Under the pieces are notes generated by a model that was not told the origin of the DNA, did not search any database, and saw nothing but the letters and a program-made list of their open reading frames with translations. Position numbers and translations under genes: made by a program. From Chondrus crispus (taxonomy: Eukaryota > Rhodophyta > Florideophyceae > Gigartinales > Gigartinaceae), in assembly GCF_000350225.1 (NCBI RefSeq), contig NW_005179046.1, positions 511,078-575,077 on the forward strand: a stretch of 64,000 bases of DNA. The letters are read 5' to 3'. The stretch's first letter is position 1. The number at the start of each line of letters is the position of its first letter. Below are positions 57,858 through 64,000 of this stretch, one piece after another.

Positions 57858-60020
57858 TCACATGCTTTTACTGGACACTGCAAGCCCCAGAAGTTCTACA
57901 AACTTCTGGAATAGAATTCGCCCAAGTGCTTTGGTTAAGATATCGGCAGGCATCGAAGTGGTCGGACAATGCGACAAATACACAATGTTTCTCTTAATAG
58001 CATCTCGTACGTAGTGGTATTTTACATCAACATGTTTGTTGCGACGGTTGATCGATTCATTCTGTGCAAACGAAATCGTCCCTGCATTGTCACACCCCAT
58101 CATGATCGTGGGATCAGAATCAAGTCCGAGGACATCAGCAACAACTTGACGCAACCAGGTCGCCTCCTTACACGCTTCACATAGTGCAATGTACTCAGCT
58201 TCACACGTCGAAGTCGCAACCACAGTCTGTTTCCGGGAACTCCAACTGATAGCTCCACCACAGAACTTGAAAACATATCCGCTGGTCGACTTGCGAGAGT
58301 CTGAACAACCGGCCCAGTCAGCATCACTGAAACCGAGCAACTCCAGCGATTTGGATTTATTGTCAAACACGATTCCTAGGTTTCGAGTCCCTTGCACGTA
58401 TCGCATTACTCGTTTTACACCTGCCCAGTGTGACTCACATGGGTTGGCAGAATGTTGGGAAAGCTTTCCAATGGCGTATGCCAAGTCTGGACGAGTGCCA
58501 ACCATCAAGTACATAAGGCAACCGACTGCCTCACGATACGGTGCCTTTGTTTCGGAGTCGTTTTCGATAGAATTCGTGGTTTTGCCACCTTGTTCCATTG
58601 GAGTCAGAGAAGGGTTACAAGTCGACATTTTAAAACGGTCAAGCACATTTAATGCATACTTAGTTTGAGTGAGACTCAATGTCTTGATAGTGCGATCTCT
58701 TTGAATCTCAAGACCAATGCAGACTTTTGCCTCACTAAGGTCTTTCATCTCAAACCGTTTGTTAAGCTCCCCCTTCATCCATTTGATGGCATGGATATCA
58801 CTACCAGCGAGTAACAAGTCATCGACATAAAGTGCAATTAGCATGATAGTGTTACCAATGCGTTTAATGTAGAGGCACGGATCACTACGTGAAGTCTCAA
58901 ATCCCAATTCACCGAGTAAGAAATCATCCACTTTGGTATGCCATTGACGATGTGCTTGTTTAAGACCGTAAAGTGCTTTCAAAAGTTTACACACATGATC
59001 ACTTTTGCTTTTGTCAACGCAGCCTTCGGGTTGCTCCATGTAGATGTCTTCATCCAAGTCGCCGTTTAAAAACGCAGTCACGACATCCATCTGATGAAGT
59101 TCAAGGTCGTAATGAGCAACTAAGGCAAGAAGTAGACGAATAGTATAGAAAGGTCAGCGGGGCAGAGGGAAGAAGGATGGTTGACGGTTGCTGGTGGTTG
59201 ACGGGAAAAGAAGTTGATGCCATTTTACTCTTGGTCGCCAACTATTGGCGCTACTTATACTCTTCGAACTACATACAATACGAGCCATTACGGCTGGTCA
59301 CGTGACTCTCGTTCTTGCACTGGTTGATAATCAAGTGACTCTCCCTGTTGCACTCTCGGTTGATAATCAAGTGACTCTCCTACTTCCACTCTCGGTTGAT
59401 AATCACATGACTCTCCTTCTTGCACTCTCGGTTGATAATCAAGTGACTCTCCTACTTCCACTCCGTTGATAATCAAATGACTCTCCTTCTTGCACTCTCG
59501 GTTGATAATCAAGTGACTCTCCTACTTCCACTCTCCGTTGATAATCAAATGACTCTCCTTCTTGCACTCTCTCTTGCTAATAATTTGGGACCGTTTGAGA
59601 GTCAATAATATCTGAATGTACTGTACTGTAGATTACAGATTTTACACTACGATTAATAACCACTGTGGCACATACGTCATACGTGTCACACACGTGTCAA
59701 ATCGAGAAAAATGAAACATGTTCAGAATGTACTGTAGAGTGCCACGAGGTACATAACTTACACGTGTCAACACCAAAATTGAAACATGCTCGGAAATGAT
59801 AGGAAAGTGCAACTGTGTACAAATATGACACGTGTCCACCTTGAAGACCAAACATCCTGACAATGCTCTTGCAAGCATTTTAGGTTTCGTCGACGTACAC
59901 GTGTAATATCTGTCAGGCTTGGAGCTTAGCATGTGGTCGAAGATTTCCAACAAATAGTGGTAAACTTTATGACAGGGGCATATGTCTCAGTATAGTCAAG
60001 ACCCTGCACTTGCTGGAATC
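57858..60020 (-). pseudogene. Copia pol 3' part, A1 element 3
   Basis: RT and RNase H of an A1 pol, very similar to A1 element 1 (QRDRTIKTLSLTQTKYALNV). The frame is open from 59090 to 57858, then split at AATAG by a solo LTR-A (59144-59952), and ends at 60020 in the middle of RT (after GIPASAG on the complementary reading), where it is joined directly to B pol. All of gag, protease, integrase, the leader and the 5' LTR are missing: a deletion across the element boundary. Confidence 0.92.
59144..59952 (-). mobile_element. Solo LTR-A in A1 element 3 pol
   Basis: 809 bp, plus-strand ends TATAGAAAGG and TTCCAACA, with a perfect TSD AATAG (59139-59143 and 59953-59957). It defines the LTR-A ends as TG...TA. 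It has seven GTTGATAATCA units, the largest number in the window. Confidence 0.95.
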
Positions 60021-61087
60021 AACTTGCACGGTTGGATGCGGCCATTCACATTTAACTTCAAGTGAACGTCACCACGGCCGGCAACCTTTGCACTAGCCTT
60101 GGTTCCCATCTGAACAGAGGCGGATTCAAGTGGCTTATACGTTGCAAACAAAGATCGGTCATATGTAATATGAGCTGTACAAGCTGAATCTACGAGCCAC
60201 GAAGGCAACATCTCCATATCGTTCGTGTGCGAAGCTTTCGACATCAGACATGTGAAGTCGACGCTGTTTACAACCATGTCGGGATCAGGTTTCTGTGTGA
60301 CAAATGCAGATTGTTTCCGCTGAGACATACGCGGTTTATATGTGCTAGGAGGAGCCGGGCGACGCCCATTCAAGTCCTTTCCCCAGCAGCGGGTTGCCGT
60401 ATGGCCTGTATGACCGCAGTTCGTGCATTTGTAATCGTTTATGTCCCGATTGTTCGGGGCACGACTAACCAGAGCCGATGTCTGTGAGGAGCTAGACTTC
60501 ATGTTTGCTCGTTGCTCTTCCTGCAGCAGACGACTTTTCACAAAGTCCAAACTGAATATCTTTTCCTCATTACCGAGAGCATCAAGTGCAACGATGAGAG
60601 CCTCGAAACGGGCAGGCAGACCGTTGAGCACTGCCATGGCCATCTCCTTATCATCGATGTTTACGCTCATTGACTTGAGGATGGCTGCCAGCTGCTTGAC
60701 ACGATTGATGTATGCAAGCACCTTTTCACCGGAAAGCATCTTCACAGTGTAGAACTCACGACGTGCAGCTAGTTTGTTCAGCAAAGAGTGCCTCTCAAAC
60801 ACGTTGACAATAGCTTCCCACATCTCAGCAGCAGTATCAACATCACGTACATGCTCAAGATGCTCATCTGATAGGGAGAGACCATTCAGTGCTTTGGCTT
60901 TACTGTCACCTCTGATCCACTTCTTACGCTCTTCCGCGCGTTCCTCACTTGGAACTCTTCCCTCAACGATGTATTGGTCAACATCACGTAGAGCAAGCAG
61001 AAGTTGTATTTTCTGCTTCCACACGTAGAAGTTGGAGTCCGTCAGTTTGTCGATTCTGATGGATCCTCCTCCTCCTTGATCTTCCAT
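60021..61087 (-). pseudogene. Copia gag and protease, B2 element 2
   Basis: 5' part of the B2 element 2 polyprotein, from the true ATG at 61087 through gag, zinc knuckle (CTNCGHTGHTATRC) and protease (VDSACTAHIT), open to the deletion junction at 60020/60021. Confidence 0.92.
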
Positions 61088-61259
61088 TTTAGTGCAAATA
61101 AACTTCAAGTATTTGAAAATCCGTTCGGGGATCCCAAGCCGTTAACCGATAGTCAACACAATGGCAAGCCCACCCGTTTAAGAAATTCGATATGATTACT
61201 ATGAAGTTGCACTAGGAGAAATTTGCGAACAGATATGTGAATTTATTTGGATGAAATCC
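61088..61259 (-). promoter_or_regulatory. Spacer with conserved pre-gag block
   Basis: Block at about 61130-61174 on the minus strand; no reading frame. Confidence 0.5.
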
Positions 61260-61931
61260 CTAACTATTCTGTTCACAAACTACCTTTAAGTGTGCGGCAC
61301 CGTTCTCGTGGCACTTCAGGTGCCCGTGAGACTCAAAGACGCGATTGCAAGGGATACAACGCGGAGTCTCCTTAGCGTTGGCAACTTGAATGCGATGAGA
61401 CCTAGACTGAATGTGGTCGTAAAAGGCCTTCGCACTATTGCCACTAACGCCGCACACTTTACAATACCGCTTATACCGCGGGCACACCTTACGATTCCTC
61501 TTGCGCTCACGCTTGAACTGCTTATCCGCGAGAACAGCCGCTTTCCGAGCAGAAAGTCGATGCGTAGTTCTCTTTATTGGTGCGGGAACAGAGCGCCGAA
61601 TACGAGGAATCCTATATGGTGCGCAACTCGAGGACGGACCCGGAAGCGCGAGCCGAGGTGAAGGTTGATCCTCAGGCTCAAGCACCTCAACGGATACGAC
61701 CTCCGATGTCCGAACCGTCCGACCGGTGACCAGCTTCCCAGGCGCAGAGCGCACCGGTACTAATTCCAGATCTAACACAACCCCGTAAAAACAGGTATTC
61801 ACAATAAGGAATATGAAGATAATCGTCAGTAACAGATTTTGGAATTATTGCTCTTAAGAACCACCAAAACGTGCAAAGACAATCACTTAGATGTGTAGGA
61901 AATGGAAAGAAACTCAAAACTTACTTTGCAT
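61260..61931 (-). CDS. Two-zinc-finger leader protein, B2 element 2 (predicted spliced)
   Basis: Same structure as at 17481: ATG at 61931-61929, CAA, A, donor GTAAGT from 61924, intron 61924-61772 (153 bp), exon 2 61771-61260. The two C2H2 fingers are identical in protein to the other copies; the N-terminal half has its own substitutions (LELVPV, LEPEDQPSPRLAL). The gene stands between the leader and gag-pol of the same element and reads in the same direction. Confidence 0.66.
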
Positions 61932-62293
61932 GAGAGAACGAAGAAAAACCAAATGCGAGATTGACGACGACGGCGGTAGCGGGAGCGGAAACGAAGACGA
62001 AGACCAAAGACAGAGACAGCAGCAAGAACCACAGCAAGAACAAAAGCCAAACCAAGAACAAAGACAACGAAGACAGCAGGGGCGATGACCAAAACCAATT
62101 CACACAAGAGAGCAAGAACGACAGCAGCAGCGAAAACCAAAACCAAGAACGACGGCAAGAACGAGAGCGACAACGACAGCGAGAAGACCAGCGGAAAGAA
62201 CGACGAGAAACGGCAGCGAAAACGACAGCGACAACGACGGCAGAAACAACGGAACGAGAACGCCAGACTCATGCAGTGAAACGACAGCGAGGG
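61932..62293 (-). other. Low-complexity leader, B2 element 2
   Basis: Same TCGTTCT/CTGTCGTT-rich leader as at 2887 and 17119, read on the minus strand, with the hydrophobic 129-aa frame starting at 62272. Confidence 0.6.
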
Positions 62294-62308
62294 ACTGGGC
62301 CCATAACC
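62294..62308 (-). other. Primer-binding site, B2 element 2
   Basis: Plus strand ACTGGGCCCATAACC directly beside the LTR end TAATGGTAGG. Confidence 0.83.
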
Positions 62309-63101
62309 TAATGGTAGGTTCGGAGGGGCAAGGGAAAGAAGGAAGGCAGGTTGATGTGTGTGAGTGAAGGAGTTGGTGCCGACGTTTACTTTGAAGCCGT
62401 TTTCCTGCGATACTTATACACTTCGAGTGCTACACTATCGCTCTACTCCGACTCCCAGGAAACCATACTCTACTATGCGCGACCAAGCGCGGTCCTCTTG
62501 TGGCCCGACCATACTGTTCGATTTCCACCTTACGAATCGATTCGTAACTATTAGCTCACAACTATTTCTACACATTCCAAATGACTGTAAACCATGGCCC
62601 TATGCATGCAACTGTTTCACACCTTACTAATCTGCATCCAGTCATGCCAGACTTCATTGTTGTGCAACGAACAACTTGGCACTTGTCTATTTCCAACAAC
62701 GCAAACGTCTTTCATATCACAATCGCCATACGTATCCTTGTTTCTCACCTTACTAATTTCGCCAAGCACTGTCAGATAATTATGGCAAGTTATAACAATG
62801 TGCATCCAGACTTTCTACACAACTCACATGAGAATACATGTAAATCACACGAGTACTGTCATGAACTTGCATCCAACGGCGCACCATGACGAGAGCACAG
62901 TGCAACGGCGCGTGCTCACGCAAGACTCGCATACAGCGTGACGCGTACACAGAATAATCGCACAACTGTATTCCTCTCGCGAGAAGTACTTGTTGTACTT
63001 TTGATTCACATGTACTGTACTCGGACACGCGCAGGATCGCAAACAGTCTGACACTGTAAAACTGTAAACCCTCATGTGCATACACCTGGATGCGTGTACA
63101 T
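62309..63101 (-). repeat. LTR-B2, 5' LTR of B2 element 2, truncated
   Basis: 793 bp of the LTR, nearly identical to 52842-53634 (for example CAGGAAACC against CAGTAAACC). It is cut at TACAT (63097-63101) by LTR-A. Confidence 0.9.
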
Positions 63102-63805
63102 TATAGAAAGGTCAGCGGGGCAGAGGGAAGAAAGATGGTTGAAGGTTGCTGGTGGTTGACGGGAAAAGAAGTTGATGCCATTTTACTCTTGGTCGCCAAC
63201 TATTGGCGCTACTTATACTTTTCGAACTACATACAATACGAGCCATTAGGGCTGGTCACGTGACTCTCCTTCTTGCACTGGTTGATAATCAAGTGACTCT
63301 CCTACTTCCACTCTCGGTTGATAATCAAATGACTCTCCTTCTTGCACTCTCGGTTGATAATCAAGTGACTCTCCTACTTCCACTCTCCGTTGATAATCAA
63401 ATAACTCTCCTTCTTGCACTCTCTCTTGCTAATAATTTGGGACCGTTTGAGAGTCAATAATATCTGAATGTACTGTACTGTAGATTACAGATTTTACACT
63501 ACGATTAATAACCACTGTGGCACATACGTCATACGTGTCACACACGTGTCAAATCGAGAAAAATGAAACATGTTCAGAATGTACTGTAGAGTGCCACGAG
63601 GTACATAACTTACACGTGTCAACACCAAAATTGAAACATGCTCGGAAATGATAGGAAAGTGCAACCGTGTACAAATATGACACGTGTCCACCTTGAAGAC
63701 CAAACATCCTGAGAATGCTCTTGCAAGCATTTTAGGTTTCGTCGACGTACACGTGTAATATCTGTCCAGGCTTGTAGCTTAGCATGTGGTCGAAGATTTC
63801 CAACA
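63102..63805 (-). repeat. LTR-A in the 5' LTR of B2 element 2
   Basis: 704 bp, TATAGAAAGG to TTCCAACA on the plus strand, four GTTGATAATCA units. The right flank is not the TSD but another LTR-A in mid-sequence. Confidence 0.88.
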
Positions 63806-64000
63806 TCTCCTACTTCCACTCTCGGTTGATAATCAAATGACTTTCCTACTTGCACTCTCTCTTGCTAATAATTTGGGACCGTTTGAGAGTCAATAATATC
63901 TGAATGTACTGTACTGTAGATTACAGATTTTACACTACGATTAATAACCACTGTGGCACATACGTCATACGTGTCACACACGTGTCAAATCGAGAAAAAT
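63806..64000 (-). repeat. LTR-A fragment at the window edge
   Basis: Begins inside the repeat region of LTR-A (CTCCTACTTCCACTCTCGG) and continues colinearly to the end of the window. It most resembles the copy at 57107 (CTTTCCTACTTGC). Confidence 0.87.

Noticed and set aside
62294..62308. tRNA gene resembling initiator tRNA-Met
   Set aside because: Only the anticodon arm matches, in antisense, at an LTR edge; this is a primer-binding site.

Overview
This window is eukaryotic nuclear DNA made almost entirely of nested, fragmented and rearranged LTR retrotransposons. I found no convincing host gene, rRNA, tRNA or CRISPR array. The species cannot be proven from this sequence; an alga (possibly a red alga) or another unicellular or simple eukaryote with a retroelement-rich genome is only a guess. 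Five LTR types were recognised from their ends and 5-bp target duplications (TSDs). LTR-A (about 663-809 bp, TG...TA, minisatellite inside) and LTR-C (about 940-950 bp, TG...TA) flank two subfamilies, A1 and A2, of one Ty1/copia gag-pol (about 1365 aa). LTR-B (about 1250-1264 bp, TA...TA, subtypes B1 and B2) flanks a second copia gag-pol (about 1372 aa). LTR-D (351-352 bp, TG...CA) flanks a distant, decayed copia element. LTR-E (1050 bp, TG...CA) is present once as a solo LTR. A, B and C are all followed by the same primer-binding site, GGTTATGGGCCCAG, the complement of the initiator-tRNA-Met anticodon arm.

Layout. 1-1620: tail of an A2 pol, cut by B1. 1621-18851: two B1 copia units in tandem sharing a central LTR. 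The first pol is split by solo LTR-E, and the shared LTR is split by the complete D element (9353-15934), which itself carries a solo LTR-C. 18852-20115: B2 LTR. 20116-21843: GC-rich Ty3/gypsy-like gag fragment. 21844-35683: A2 element with LTR-C, whose leader is split by a complete A1 element on the minus strand (23842-31825, TSD TGGGC, one uninterrupted gag-pol, and a solo LTR-B1 in its own leader). 35684-41358: broken B1 LTR and a second A1 (minus). 41359-46821: B2 LTR, orphan 191-bp segment, second A2 (plus). 46822-52841: B2 element (minus) with a nearly intact gag-pol. 52842-63101: a second B2 element (minus) inserted in the first, itself split by a third A1 that carries a solo LTR-A. 63102-64000: two LTR-A pieces.

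The most notable feature is in the B family. Upstream of gag-pol each B copy carries an extra reading frame for a basic protein with two C2H2 (matrin/U1-like) zinc fingers. This frame has no ATG of its own. However, a GTAAGT donor two codons after an ATG and a TTAG acceptor, 153 bp apart, would join that ATG in frame. The differences I could find between copies within the finger region are synonymous. The A family has, in the same place, a non-coding leader with several perfect hairpins. These are predictions from sequence only.
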